64,000 nt of DNA, from NCBI GenBank assembly GCA_963797675.1, contig CAWCQQ010000002.1, forward strand, positions 1,984,001 to 2,048,000, read 5' to 3'. The notes under the pieces are model-generated. The model made no database searches, was not told the DNA's origin, and saw nothing but the letters and a program-made list of their open reading frames with translations. Position 1 is the first letter of the stretch. Every line of letters starts with the position of its first letter. The position numbers and the translations under genes are program-made. Below are positions 19,018 through 27,551 of this stretch, in pieces. This stretch comes from DASQPR01 sp963797675. GTDB taxonomy: Bacteria > Actinomycetota > Actinomycetes > Mycobacteriales > Micromonosporaceae.

Positions 19018-19689
19018 ATGGCCCGTCACAGCGTCGCGGCCGCGTGTGTCCTGGTGATCGCGCTGTCCGCCTGCAGTAGCCAACCGCAGACCGGCAATGG
19101 GGCGCTGCAGGCTGCCTCGGCCGTACCTCAACCCGTACCAGCCCCGACAGATGCCGGCCCACTCCCGTCCGGGGCCACGACCTCCGGACCGACCCAGACC
19201 CGCACCGCGGCGACGTCCCCGAGCACACACAAGCCGGGCACGCATGCGCCCAAGCCGTCCGGCTCGTCCGCTCCGCCGGCGGCCGACTTCGCCTTCAGCT
19301 GGTCGAACGCCGAGTGTCAGTGGTTCCTCACCAGCAGCGGATCAGCCGACGTACGCATGACCGGGAACGTCGCTGCCAGCGCGGCAAACACCGGCATGAT
19401 CGTGTTGACCGTGACGAGCAACGGCGGCGGCGTACCACCAGTCACGCAGTACTATCCTCCCGCGCACCTCAAGGCGGGCGACAACCGATACGTCGCGGAC
19501 GTCATCGCACCGGCCGCGGACGTGGAGAGCCACACGATCACGTTCAAGGGAACGCTCGCGTTCAACGGCCAGCCCGACGACCTCAGCGGTGACGACGCCG
19601 CATCGCTCGCCGTCACCTTCCCGGCGACGTTCCAGGCCGCCGCGGGCGAGTCCGTCGAGTACCTCACCTGTAACCACGTGCCGAACTAA
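19018..19689 (+). CDS. Secreted lipoprotein with Pro/Thr/Ser linker
   Basis: 223 residues. Signal peptide MARHSVAAACVLVIALSAC with lipobox LSAC predicts lipid anchoring. A disordered Pro/Ser/Thr-rich spacer of about 70 residues, likely spanning the cell wall, is followed by a compact beta-rich domain (FSWSNAECQWFLTSSGSADV ... NHVPN) with paired cysteines. GTG at 19012 is an alternative start two codons earlier. The domain resembles immunoglobulin-like or CARDB-type folds in character, but I cannot assign it. It is divergent from the 165-aa membrane protein gene. Confidence 0.65.
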   Translation: MARHSVAAACVLVIALSACSSQPQTGNGALQAASAVPQPVPAPTDAGPLPSGATTSGPTQTRTAATSPSTHKPGTHAPKPSGSSAPPAADFAFSWSNAECQWFLTSSGSADVRMTGNVAASAANTGMIVLTVTSNGGGVPPVTQYYPPAHLKAGDNRYVADVIAPAADVESHTITFKGTLAFNGQPDDLSGDDAASLAVTFPATFQAAAGESVEYLTCNHVPN

Positions 19690-19724
19690 GCCCGCGTGAC
19701 GACGGCCGACGCATGACTATTTGT

Positions 19725-21152
19725 CTACTGGAGCCAGCTCAGATCCCACAGGTACGCGTTTGCGTTGCCGTCGCCGACGGCGAGCGTACGTCCATCGGCG
19801 CTGAACGTGACCCGGAACGCACCGCCGGTGCCCGGATCGTGGAATGTGGCCACGAGCTTCCGGCTGGACAGGTCCCAGACCAGAATGCTGGACTCCTTGT
19901 GCTGGCCGGAGCTGATGAAGGCGGCGGCGATCAGATCGCCGGCCCGGCTGATCGCCACGCTATTCGCTGCTTGCGTGCTCGGTCCATCAAGGCGAGTGAT
20001 CAACCTGCCGCTGGCCACGTCCCACAGGTAGACCCGGCCCCCGTCGTCGGCGCCGACCAGTGTCTTGCCGTCGGGAGTGAAGGCGACGGCATGCATGACA
20101 ACCTTGGCCGTGCCGGCGAGCGCGTTCATCCGTTCACCGGTCGCGGCATTCCAGAGGTAGGCGTGCCCGTCGCCATCGGCTACGGCAAGTGTGTCGCCCG
20201 CTGGAGAAAACGCCACCCCGAAGGTGTCCTGGCCAGTCGCATCGTCCAGTTTCCGGGCGAGCTTGCCGGTCGCGAGATTCCACACGTACGTGATGTTGTT
20301 CGCGTCTGCCGCAGCGAGCAGGGCGCCGTCGGGGCTGATCGCGACGCCGCCGCCGACGCCGCGCCCGCCCGGATCGACGAGCGTGGTGACGACCTTTCCG
20401 GAGGCAACGTTCCACAGCACGATGCTGCCCGCGTTGTACGAGCTGTTCGACGTACCTGCCGCGAGCTCGGTGCCGTCCGAGCTGAACGCGATGCCGAAGA
20501 TCTGTTGATGGCTCGGAACCGCCAGCTTCGCCGGGGATGTGGTAGTGCCGGCGGCCCAGAGATAAGCGGCGCCGTTGATGTCGCCGGAGGCGAGCAGACC
20601 GCCGTCAGGGCTATAGACAACGCTGCTCACGCCCTGACTGCCCGGGTTGGTGAGCGTCGCCTCCGGCGTGGTCGGCGGTGGACCGGCCGAGGAAGGGTTT
20701 GTGATCGTCGAGGCTGAGGCAACCGGCGACGAACTCGGGCAGGGACAGGAGGACGCGACGGCGGCCGGCCGAAGTGCGATGTGGTCGATGCCCGCACCGA
20801 TGATCAGGAACAGCAGGGCGATGACGGCGACTGCCGAGACCGGCACCTTGCGCTCGCCGAAGACCCAGAGTGCGGCGCCCAGCGTGACGACGAGTCCGAT
20901 GGCCGCGAGGGCACCAACGGTGATCGCGATCGTGCTGGATCTGGAATTCGCGATCAGTCCGGCCAAACCTGAGATGCTGGCCGCGAGGCTGACGACGCCG
21001 ACCGCGCCGGCGAACGTCCTCTGCATGACCGAACTCATCGAACGGCCGTCGCGCCCGCCGTTATCGCTGGGCTGACCGTCTTCCACCAGGGCCTCCAGAC
21101 ATTGCGGGCATGTGTGAACTACCCCTGCAGCGCCGGCCAGAGGCTCATGCAT
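19725..21152 (-). CDS. Membrane-anchored seven-bladed WD40 beta-propeller protein
   Basis: 475 residues. An N-terminal HTCPQCLE may bind metal; three membrane helices follow at about residues 45-65, 73-95 and 102-125, then a Pro/Ser linker. Seven WD40 repeats fill residues 165-475, each with a VxFSPDGxxLAxGDxxxxxYLWD-like pattern, enough for one closed propeller. The propeller should lie outside the membrane if the short CxxC tail is inside. Related propellers follow kinase domains in actinomycete Ser/Thr kinases; here no kinase is present. It probably acts as a protein-interaction scaffold or sensor. Confidence 0.82.
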   Translation of the reverse strand: MHEPLAGAAGVVHTCPQCLEALVEDGQPSDNGGRDGRSMSSVMQRTFAGAVGVVSLAASISGLAGLIANSRSSTIAITVGALAAIGLVVTLGAALWVFGERKVPVSAVAVIALLFLIIGAGIDHIALRPAAVASSCPCPSSSPVASASTITNPSSAGPPPTTPEATLTNPGSQGVSSVVYSPDGGLLASGDINGAAYLWAAGTTTSPAKLAVPSHQQIFGIAFSSDGTELAAGTSNSSYNAGSIVLWNVASGKVVTTLVDPGGRGVGGGVAISPDGALLAAADANNITYVWNLATGKLARKLDDATGQDTFGVAFSPAGDTLAVADGDGHAYLWNAATGERMNALAGTAKVVMHAVAFTPDGKTLVGADDGGRVYLWDVASGRLITRLDGPSTQAANSVAISRAGDLIAAAFISSGQHKESSILVWDLSSRKLVATFHDPGTGGAFRVTFSADGRTLAVGDGNANAYLWDLSWLQ

Positions 21153-21245
21153 TGATCCGCGTCAGGCTAACATCCGACGCCCAAGCATCGATGTCCTTCG
21201 TGCGAGCGAAATCATGACCGGACAACAACCCATTAGGCTGCGACC

Positions 21246-21551
21246 GTGGGCCAGATCGAGGACGAACTCCGGATCGACGCTGAGGACGCGCTGGCCGGAC
21301 TCGACGGGCTGGACGTTCGTCGGATGTTCAGCGGCTGGGGCTTCTACCGCCACGGCATGTTGTTCGCCGCGTGCTGGGACGGCGAATTCCGGTGGCGTAC
21401 CCGTCAGGGTGGTCATTGGATCTATCAGCCGGTGGATCAGTCGCTGCTACACCGCCCGGATGAGCTGATGGCCCGCGCCCACGAGGTGATCGCGGCACTT
21501 GAGGCGGAACCGGAAACGACCCGAAAACGCCGCCGCCCCGGGGCGGGATAG
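21246..21551 (+). CDS. TfoX N-terminal domain protein
   Basis: 101 residues, GTG start. The sequence LDVRRMFSGWGFYRHGMLFA matches the TfoX/Sxy N-terminal domain, which normally reads RxMFGGxGxYxxGxMFA. The C-terminal TfoX domain is absent, as in most actinobacterial homologues, so a role in competence is not implied. It lies between the WD40 gene and the end of the peptidoglycan-binding gene, convergent with the latter. Confidence 0.8.
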   Translation: MGQIEDELRIDAEDALAGLDGLDVRRMFSGWGFYRHGMLFAACWDGEFRWRTRQGGHWIYQPVDQSLLHRPDELMARAHEVIAALEAEPETTRKRRRPGAG

Positions 21552-21579
21552 ATCCCGACCCGAGGCGGTGTCCGTCGCG

Positions 21580-22269
21580 TTAACGGACGCGATTGAGCAG
21601 CGCCCAGGTGTCCGGTCCGATACGACCGTACGGTGGCAGCCCGTGCGCGCTCTGGAACGCGTCAGCCACCTTGAGCGTCAACGGACCGAACTCCCCGTCG
21701 ATGGCGAGCGCCGCACCGTCGAGCGTCGAATGATGATCGCCGGCCGCGTAGTTGAGCCGGGCTTGGATCCATCTGATGTGGTCGGCCTTGTCGCTGCCCT
21801 CCACGATGGGATAACCCGGGTACGGGCGGTCGGCCACACCGGCGAGATCCGCGTTCGGCGTGACGCCGCCCCCGAGCCCGGCCCGGAATCCGAGCCCGCT
21901 CGCCACGTCGATCCAGTCTCCGGTGGAGAACACGCGATGGATCGGCTTGCCCTCGGCGGCGCAGATGATCGCCGAGACGAATCCGGAGCAGTCGCCACCG
22001 TGACTCGGCGCCGGTACGGCATCCCAGACGTACGGCTCGCCGATACAGCTGTCGGCATACCGTTTCGCCTGCTGGGCCCGGTCGTCGGGGAGCGCGGTGT
22101 AGTAGTGGTGCCGAAAGAGCGGGCTGGTCGCACCGCGGGCGGCGGATCCCTTCAGGCAACCGATGCCGCCACGGGATTCGTAGTTGATGCCGCCGAGCGT
22201 GCAGGCGACGTGGCCGATGCCACCGAGTTCCGCCGCGTAGGCGATGCCGATCTGCAGCAATGTCGTCAT
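21580..22269 (-). CDS. Peptidoglycan-binding protein with DCSGF cysteine-peptidase-like domain
   Basis: 229 residues from ATG 22269, one base after the stop of the 58-aa gene. The N-terminal domain contains GDCSGFVSAIIC, the nucleophile motif of NlpC/P60 peptidases, but the usual downstream HVGIY histidine is not recognisable, so catalysis is uncertain. Residues 165-229 form a type 1 peptidoglycan-binding module (AIDGEFGPLTLKVADAFQ, GLPPYGRIGPDTWALL). There is no signal peptide, unlike host cell-wall hydrolases, so export would need lysis, a special secretion route or a holin-like partner. It is the last gene of a five-gene minus-strand block. Confidence 0.78.
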   Translation of the reverse strand: MTTLLQIGIAYAAELGGIGHVACTLGGINYESRGGIGCLKGSAARGATSPLFRHHYYTALPDDRAQQAKRYADSCIGEPYVWDAVPAPSHGGDCSGFVSAIICAAEGKPIHRVFSTGDWIDVASGLGFRAGLGGGVTPNADLAGVADRPYPGYPIVEGSDKADHIRWIQARLNYAAGDHHSTLDGAALAIDGEFGPLTLKVADAFQSAHGLPPYGRIGPDTWALLNRVR

Positions 22270-22270
22270 G

Positions 22271-22447
22271 TCAGCCTGCCTGGGCGGTGCCTGCGCTGGG
22301 ACCTGCGGCGGCCTGGCTGGCTCGTACCGCCGCGATCTCGGCCGGCGTGAGCGCGGTGCCGTCGGGTGCGGGCGCGCCGCAACCATCCACGTCATCGCCG
22401 TCAAACAGGCGGACGTCGCTCAGGTCGATCTGGTCGCTGTTCTGCAT
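22271..22447 (-). CDS. Small acidic protein, 58 aa, coupled to peptidoglycan-binding gene
   Basis: ATG at 22447 with GGAGGGAC 3 nt upstream encodes MQNSDQIDLSDVRLFDGDDV, then GCGAPAPDGTALTPAEIAAV and an Ala/Gly-rich tail. The stop TGA is followed after one base by the start of the peptidoglycan-binding protein (TGACATG), so the two are almost certainly co-translated. There is a single cysteine and an acidic N-terminus, no membrane helix and no signal peptide. It resembles no family I know. Possible roles are a chaperone, inhibitor or ribosomally made peptide substrate; all are guesses. Confidence 0.65.
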   Translation of the reverse strand: MQNSDQIDLSDVRLFDGDDVDGCGAPAPDGTALTPAEIAAVRASQAAAGPSAGTAQAG

Positions 22448-22474
22448 GTCGTCCCTCCATTTCGTTATGGCCGG

Positions 22475-22506
22475 GTGTCCGGACCGAGCTGGCTCGGTCC
22501 GGACAC
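22475..22506. terminator. Strong intercistronic hairpin before the 58-aa gene
   Basis: GTGTCCGGACCGAG-CTGG-CTCGGTCCGGACAC: perfect 14-bp stem with a 4-nt loop, 14 nt after the stop of the 512-aa gene and 27 nt before the 58-aa start on the minus strand. There is no T-run and little space for a promoter behind it. It may limit read-through or stabilise the upstream mRNA. Confidence 0.7.
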
Positions 22507-22519
22507 GGTGGGGTGATGG

Positions 22520-24058
22520 TCAGCTGCTCGGGACGACGGGGGTCGGAGCGATCTGGCCGGCGCGCCACTGGACGAACGCCAGCGTGTTGAACAGCGTGTC
22601 GTAGTACAGGCCGGTCAGGTACGGCTGGTCGGCCGAGGCCGAGAAGAAGTACACGGTCAGGGACTGCTTGTGCTCGGTGGTGGTCTGCACCGTGGACGTG
22701 GTCGTGAGCGACAGCTGGTTCTCGACGGACTGGTTGTTGCCGAACAATGCGCTGAGCCATCCGGGCTTGGCGTCGGTGACGTGCGTCCAGATGGTGTTCC
22801 TTGTCGCGGTGTCGGTCGCCGTGATGTCGTGCGACACCGCGATCGCGTCGCCTCCGGTGCCGGTGTCGCCGCCGCCGACGCTGGCCGGATCGTTGATCTC
22901 GAACCGTGGCCCGTGCAGCGTCGGATTCGCGCTGCCGACGAACGGATCCAGGGCCAGCAGCGACGCCACCGTCGCCGCGTCCAGTCCGGTGAGCGGTCCG
23001 GTCGCCACCGCGGCGGAACCGGTCATCGCGGCGGCGTCCGAGCTGAGCTGCCGGGCGGTGAAGTCGCGGATGCCGTCGTCGCCGAGGACGTGGAATGACA
23101 GCTGGCCGTCGGCGATCAGCCAGGCCAGGCGGACGTTGCGGATGTAGACGAACCGATCGCCGATACCCGGTCCGGTGCCCGGAGGTGTCTGGTAGGTCGA
23201 CGACCACGAGAGCGTCGTCTGGATGGCGTGATCCGCCGTCGTCGTCACCGTGTTCGTGGTGGCCTGCGTCGTGGAGTCGAGGACGCCGGCCAGGTCGGAC
23301 AGGGCGGTGGTGATCGGGCCGAGGAACGTCTTGACCGCTGGGCCGACGCCCGCGAGGGTCCCGATCGACGAGGCCAGGCTGGCGATCTTGCTGATGAAGT
23401 CACCAGCCGTGTACGCCGTCGCAGTCTTCGTCGTCGTACCGCTGACGACCGAGGTCTGGATCTTCTGACCGATCGAGACGAGATCGGTGTAGGCCGCGTA
23501 GTTCTTGTTCTGGCTGCCGGGCGGCGGCGCGTAGATGAGCCCGACCGGTACGGCCGGCAGTGTCAGCACACCGGCGCCGAGCCGCGGCATGCTGAAGATC
23601 TGCAGCGACATGTTGATCTTTGTGGTCCCGGCAGTGAAGGACATCGCGGCGAACGAGTCCGACCCGGTGTCCGTCGGCTCGCTGACCCAGCCGCCGGAGT
23701 TCACCGCGACGCTGGTCTGTCCCGCGGCGGCGGTAGCGGTGTTGGTGCCGAACGTGAGGGTCACCGGGCCCTTCGAGTTCGCGATGTTGATCTGGAGCAT
23801 CAGCGTGTCGGCGCTGTACGCGATCTCACCGGCGGTGACGTGCAGCGTGATCGGCTTGCCGATCGGCGCATGCGGCAGCGGGGCGGCGCTCTCGACGATG
23901 GAGAGCACCGACGTCGGGATCGCCCAGGTGAACCGCGACGTCGACGCGTCGAACGTGCCGACCACGACGGTCTGGACGCCGAGCGGGTGGATCTGCAGGT
24001 TGCCGAGCGCCTCGAGTTGCTTGATCGCCGAGTACGCCTGGTCGGGTGTGTAGGTCAT
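22520..24058 (-). CDS. Large protein of unknown function, 512 aa, beta-rich with hydrophobic centre
   Basis: The start MTYTPDQAYSAIKQLEAL has an excellent AAGGAGAG site and no signal peptide. Residues 30-165 are beta-prone and Thr/Val-rich. A LIYAPPPG motif at about 175 is followed by a polar TDLVSIGQKI. Residues 220-260 form a hydrophobic glycine-containing stretch (KIASLASSIGTLAGVGPAVKT) that could insert in membranes, then comes a Thr-rich segment. The C-terminal 200 residues hold more beta strands ending TLAFVQWRAGQIAP. No family recognised. A secreted or assembled surface structure, or a pore former, are possibilities suggested by composition only. Neighbours are a LAL regulator, a 147-aa protein and a peptidoglycan-binding protein. 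Confidence 0.7.
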   Translation of the reverse strand: MTYTPDQAYSAIKQLEALGNLQIHPLGVQTVVVGTFDASTSRFTWAIPTSVLSIVESAAPLPHAPIGKPITLHVTAGEIAYSADTLMLQINIANSKGPVTLTFGTNTATAAAGQTSVAVNSGGWVSEPTDTGSDSFAAMSFTAGTTKINMSLQIFSMPRLGAGVLTLPAVPVGLIYAPPPGSQNKNYAAYTDLVSIGQKIQTSVVSGTTTKTATAYTAGDFISKIASLASSIGTLAGVGPAVKTFLGPITTALSDLAGVLDSTTQATTNTVTTTADHAIQTTLSWSSTYQTPPGTGPGIGDRFVYIRNVRLAWLIADGQLSFHVLGDDGIRDFTARQLSSDAAAMTGSAAVATGPLTGLDAATVASLLALDPFVGSANPTLHGPRFEINDPASVGGGDTGTGGDAIAVSHDITATDTATRNTIWTHVTDAKPGWLSALFGNNQSVENQLSLTTTSTVQTTTEHKQSLTVYFFSASADQPYLTGLYYDTLFNTLAFVQWRAGQIAPTPVVPSS

Positions 24059-24167
24059 GCGACTCTCCTTGCTGGGATCCAAATGGGACACCTGCAAGGT
24101 TCATCGATGGCGACGCCGCGGACATCGGATGCAATACGTACGCGGTGTTGCGAAAAATGACTACGCG

Positions 24168-24208
24168 GGTCGGCGTGGCCGATGCATGCGGCACCGGCCA
24201 CGCCAACC
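24168..24208. terminator. Hairpin terminator candidate after the 147-aa gene
   Basis: Arms GGTCGGCGTGGCCG and CGGCCACGCCAACC pair over 14 bp with one G-T type mismatch and a 13-nt loop. On the minus strand it begins 2 nt after the stop codon, and CATTTTTCG follows 9 nt beyond the stem, giving the T-rich tail of an intrinsic terminator. Confidence 0.65.
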
Positions 24209-24210
24209 GA

Positions 24211-24654
24211 TCACGCGGACGGCAGCAGCGCTACCAGTGGCACCGTGGCGCCGTTGAGGACCAGAACATTCCCGGGCAGTCCGAGCAGCGGTACTCGGAT
24301 CCGATGCCGCCCGTGCATCGCCGCCACCACCTCGTTTTCGAGGTTGTCGAGGTCGGTGCCGGCGGCGAGACGGTAGCCGAGGGCGGCATCGCTGATGCCG
24401 GTCGCCGATGGGAGGTACAGGTAGGCCGACGGCGCCGTGACATAGCTCGGCATCCAGTCGGTATCCGGCGGCACCGGTTGGACGGCGAGTGCGCCGAGCG
24501 CATGCGGCGAGACGATCAGCCGCGCAGTGACCGGCGCGGTGACCGCGACCACGACGGGTGCGGTGTGGTCGGCGGCATCGAGCAGCGTGGCCGCATCCGC
24601 GTCGGTGAGCGTCCACTCGGTGGCGTCGCCGAGAAGGTGCACTTTCGTATACAT
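24211..24654 (-). CDS. Protein of unknown function, 147 aa, overlapping the LAL regulator gene
   Basis: The start ATG shares its A with the TAA stop of the upstream regulator (TAATG), so translation is coupled. The product begins MYTKVHLLGDATEWTLTDADAATLLDA and continues with alternating beta strands and short helices (PVVVAVTAPVTARLIVSP, ISDAALGYRLAAG, HRIRVPLLGLPGNVLVLNG). There is no signal peptide or membrane helix. It resembles no family I can name; composition suggests a small alpha/beta cytoplasmic protein. A terminator-like hairpin directly follows. Confidence 0.68.
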   Translation of the reverse strand: MYTKVHLLGDATEWTLTDADAATLLDAADHTAPVVVAVTAPVTARLIVSPHALGALAVQPVPPDTDWMPSYVTAPSAYLYLPSATGISDAALGYRLAAGTDLDNLENEVVAAMHGRHRIRVPLLGLPGNVLVLNGATVPLVALLPSA

Positions 24655-27533
24655 TACTGGCCTTTCGAGGTGGTGGTGGGTGGTGCCGAGGGCAGTGCCA
24701 GGTGGAGCTGTCCGGCGGCCGTCGCCGCTTCGGTCCGATTGCGTACGCCGAGCTTGTCCAGCACGCGCGAGACGTGTACGGCGACAGTGCGCTCGCTGAT
24801 GAACAGTGTCCGGGCGATCAGCCGATTCGTATGCCCCGCGGCGAGCAGGGCCAGCACCTGCAGTTCGCGGTCGGTCAGATTCAAGCGTGCGACGGCCGCG
24901 TTGTCGGTGTCGCGTTCGGTGTCGCGACCGTCGTCGGTGGACAGCCGCGCTGCCGCCGCGAACCGGTCGGCCTGGCCGAGCAGGGGGAGCGCGCCGAGAC
25001 TGCGCGCAGCGGCGAGGCATGCGTCGAGAGCGCGCTGAGCCTGATCACGGCGGCCCTTCCGAGCGGCGGCCTGTGCTTCCCGCAGACGCGCCCATGCTTC
25101 TCGGTACGGCTGGCCGGCCCGGCTCCACGCGTCCGCAACCGCTCGCCACATCGTGCGATCGTCGAGCCCGGTCGCGCGGGCCCATTCCGCCTCAGCCCAC
25201 ACAACGTAGGCCGCGGCCTCCGGGAGCGCTCCGTGTGGAGATCCGGAATGGGCGCGAACCCGCGTGATGAGCTGCGCAGACACGTCCGGCCACGCGGCGG
25301 CGAGTTGCGGTGGCCGGCCCGCCCAGGCCGCGATATCGGCGGCTGCCCGCAACCCGATCGTGAGCAGCCGAAGCTCTTGTTCGACGAGGGTATGCCCGTC
25401 CAGCGCGGCGAGTCCGGCCACCACATCACGGGTGGCGGCGCCGAGATCGGAAACGTGCAGGGCGTGCTCGGCGCTCCACGCGTACATCGGGGCGACGACT
25501 CGTGGGTCGCCTTTGACTAGCGACAAGGTCGCGTACAGATCGCGGACCCGGGTATCGTCGCCCTGCCCGACCGCAAGCTCCATCCGGACGAGCTGCAGAG
25601 GTGCCCCCGCCGCCGGATCCTCATCCACCAGGTCGGCCAGGAAGCCGGCGGCCTCACCCCACCGACCGGTCGCGACCAGCACCGCGGCCGCGTTGTTGTC
25701 GAGCATCGCGGTCGCCGACGGCGGCGCTCCGAGCGCTCGGGCAACGGTCCGACCGGCCCGCGCCACGTCGATCGCCTCATCGAATCGCCCGGCCGTGCAC
25801 AGCAGGTAGACATGGTTCGCCGCGGCCCGGGTGACGTCCTCGACGCTGCGCGCCCGGTGCGCCGTTTCGAACGACCGGACCAGCACCGACAATCCCGCAT
25901 CGAGTTGGCCGCTTCGAGCGAGCAGCACGCCGCGGGTCGCGAGCGCGTGCGCCTCCTGCGCATCCGCGCCCACCGCCTGCGCGGTCGCCACGGCTCGATC
26001 CGCGATCGGGAGCGCCGCGTCGAGATGGCCGAGCACCATCAGCCCGGTGGCGTGCGCGGCCAGGACCCGCGCCAGCAAGGGGGTCGGCGTCGCGTCGTCG
26101 ACGAGATCCAGCGCGTCGGTGGTCGTACCGACTGCGGCGGTCGGGTCACCAGCCTGCCAGTGATAGCGACCGAGCCGCTCCAGCAGGTGTGCGCGCCGCG
26201 CCGGATCGTGGTCGATCTCGATCAGTGCTTGGCTCGCCCAGCCGACCGCGACGCTCGGGTGCCCGGCCCACGACGCGGCCTGGGCCGCCTCTTCCAGCAA
26301 GCCGCCGGGTTCGAGGTCATCAGTCAGCAGGCTGGCGAGGTCCACGGCCACCGCATAGGAACGATAAGCCTCCGGATAGGCCCGCGCCGTAACGGCCATC
26401 CGCGCCGCCAGCAGGGCGTGGGGCGCGGCCCGATCCGGTCGGTCGGCCGCCTGCCAGTGGTAGGCGAGCTGGGCGTGCGCCCGCTGCGTACCGGCGACGT
26501 TCGGGGCCGCGTCGATCTGTGCGGCGACCGCCTCGGCCAGCCGCCGATGACGCAGCCGGCGCTCGCCCGGAAGCAGGTCGCCGTAGACGACGTCACGGGT
26601 CAGCGCGTGCGGGAACGCGTACGCGTCACCGTCGACGACGATGAGGTTCAGCTCGACGGCGCGCCGGATCGCGATGAGCAGACGCGACTCCGCGAGGCCG
26701 ACAGTGGCCGCGAGCAGTGAGTGTGGCAGCGCGCCGACGGCGATGGCGACCTGGTAGACGACGGCCAGAGCATCCGGGGGCATCATCCGCATGCGAGCGC
26801 CGATCGCTTCCTGCAGCGACGGCGGCGGCCAGTGCGGCGAAGAAAGTGCAAGTTCACGAGCATAAAGGGGTACGCCATCGGCCGCACCAACGATCGCCGT
26901 ACGCAGATCGGGTCCGGATTCGGCCGGCAGAAGCGGCGTCACGAGCATGCCGATGTCGTCGTCGGACAGCCGGGGCAGCCGCAGCCTCGATACGCGAGGC
27001 AGGCGCTCGACGTCGCTCAGCCAGCGCCGAGCCGCCGTGTCGAGGTCGTCGTCGCGCAACGTCGCGATGACGAGGACGCGCTGCCCGCGAAGGCGTACGG
27101 CGAGGAAGCTGAGCAGCTGGCGGGACGACTCGTCGGCCCAGTGCATGTCCTCGATGACGAGGACCAGCAGTGCATCCGTCGATGCTCCGGTCAGGATGCG
27201 AAGCACCTCGATGAAGTGTGCGTGCCGTGCCGTCGTCTCACCGAGGTCGCCTTCGATCTGCGGCCAGCCGTCGATCTCGTCGAGCGCGGCGGCGAACGGC
27301 CCGTACGCGATCGTGTCGCCCGCGTGCGGAGCCGACTCCCCGATCACCACACGAGCACCGGTCAGCTCGGCGGAGAGAGCCTTCGCCTCGGCGATGAGCC
27401 GGGTCTTGCCGATCCCGGCCTCGCCCGTGACGAACAGGATGTGCGCCTGCCCGTCGGCCGCGTCGGCGAGATGAGCGCGCAACGCATCCCGTTCGTGGCG
27501 CCGCCCCACGAGCGCATCCAGCATGGCGCCCAT
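24654..27533 (-). CDS. LAL-family LuxR transcriptional regulator (large ATP-binding)
   Basis: 959 residues, intact. Walker A GEAGIGKT at residues 37-44, Walker B LLVLVIEDMHWADE, an AAA-like lid, about 500 residues of helical TPR-like repeats, and a C-terminal LuxR/GerE domain at about 895-950 (LTDRELQVLALLAAGHTNR, SERTVAVHVSRVLDKLGV). LAL regulators are ATP-dependent activators, usually of nearby clusters. Here it starts a minus-strand block and overlaps its first downstream gene, so it likely controls the 147-aa, 512-aa, 58-aa and peptidoglycan-binding proteins. An inverted repeat lies 19-46 nt upstream of its start. Confidence 0.9.
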   Translation of the reverse strand: MGAMLDALVGRRHERDALRAHLADAADGQAHILFVTGEAGIGKTRLIAEAKALSAELTGARVVIGESAPHAGDTIAYGPFAAALDEIDGWPQIEGDLGETTARHAHFIEVLRILTGASTDALLVLVIEDMHWADESSRQLLSFLAVRLRGQRVLVIATLRDDDLDTAARRWLSDVERLPRVSRLRLPRLSDDDIGMLVTPLLPAESGPDLRTAIVGAADGVPLYARELALSSPHWPPPSLQEAIGARMRMMPPDALAVVYQVAIAVGALPHSLLAATVGLAESRLLIAIRRAVELNLIVVDGDAYAFPHALTRDVVYGDLLPGERRLRHRRLAEAVAAQIDAAPNVAGTQRAHAQLAYHWQAADRPDRAAPHALLAARMAVTARAYPEAYRSYAVAVDLASLLTDDLEPGGLLEEAAQAASWAGHPSVAVGWASQALIEIDHDPARRAHLLERLGRYHWQAGDPTAAVGTTTDALDLVDDATPTPLLARVLAAHATGLMVLGHLDAALPIADRAVATAQAVGADAQEAHALATRGVLLARSGQLDAGLSVLVRSFETAHRARSVEDVTRAAANHVYLLCTAGRFDEAIDVARAGRTVARALGAPPSATAMLDNNAAAVLVATGRWGEAAGFLADLVDEDPAAGAPLQLVRMELAVGQGDDTRVRDLYATLSLVKGDPRVVAPMYAWSAEHALHVSDLGAATRDVVAGLAALDGHTLVEQELRLLTIGLRAAADIAAWAGRPPQLAAAWPDVSAQLITRVRAHSGSPHGALPEAAAYVVWAEAEWARATGLDDRTMWRAVADAWSRAGQPYREAWARLREAQAAARKGRRDQAQRALDACLAAARSLGALPLLGQADRFAAAARLSTDDGRDTERDTDNAAVARLNLTDRELQVLALLAAGHTNRLIARTLFISERTVAVHVSRVLDKLGVRNRTEAATAAGQLHLALPSAPPTTTSKGQ

Positions 27534-27551
27534 TCTGGACTGGTCCGGCGG

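Noticed and set aside
23228..24160. 310-residue plus-strand frame opposite the 512-aa gene
   Set aside because: Composition is typical of an antisense shadow (Arg/Gly/Asp-rich), with no ribosome site and no recognisable domain.
21580..24654. Prophage remnant
   Set aside because: The DCSG/PG-binding protein resembles a lysin, but there are no capsid, tail, portal, terminase or integrase genes and a LAL regulator is not phage-like.
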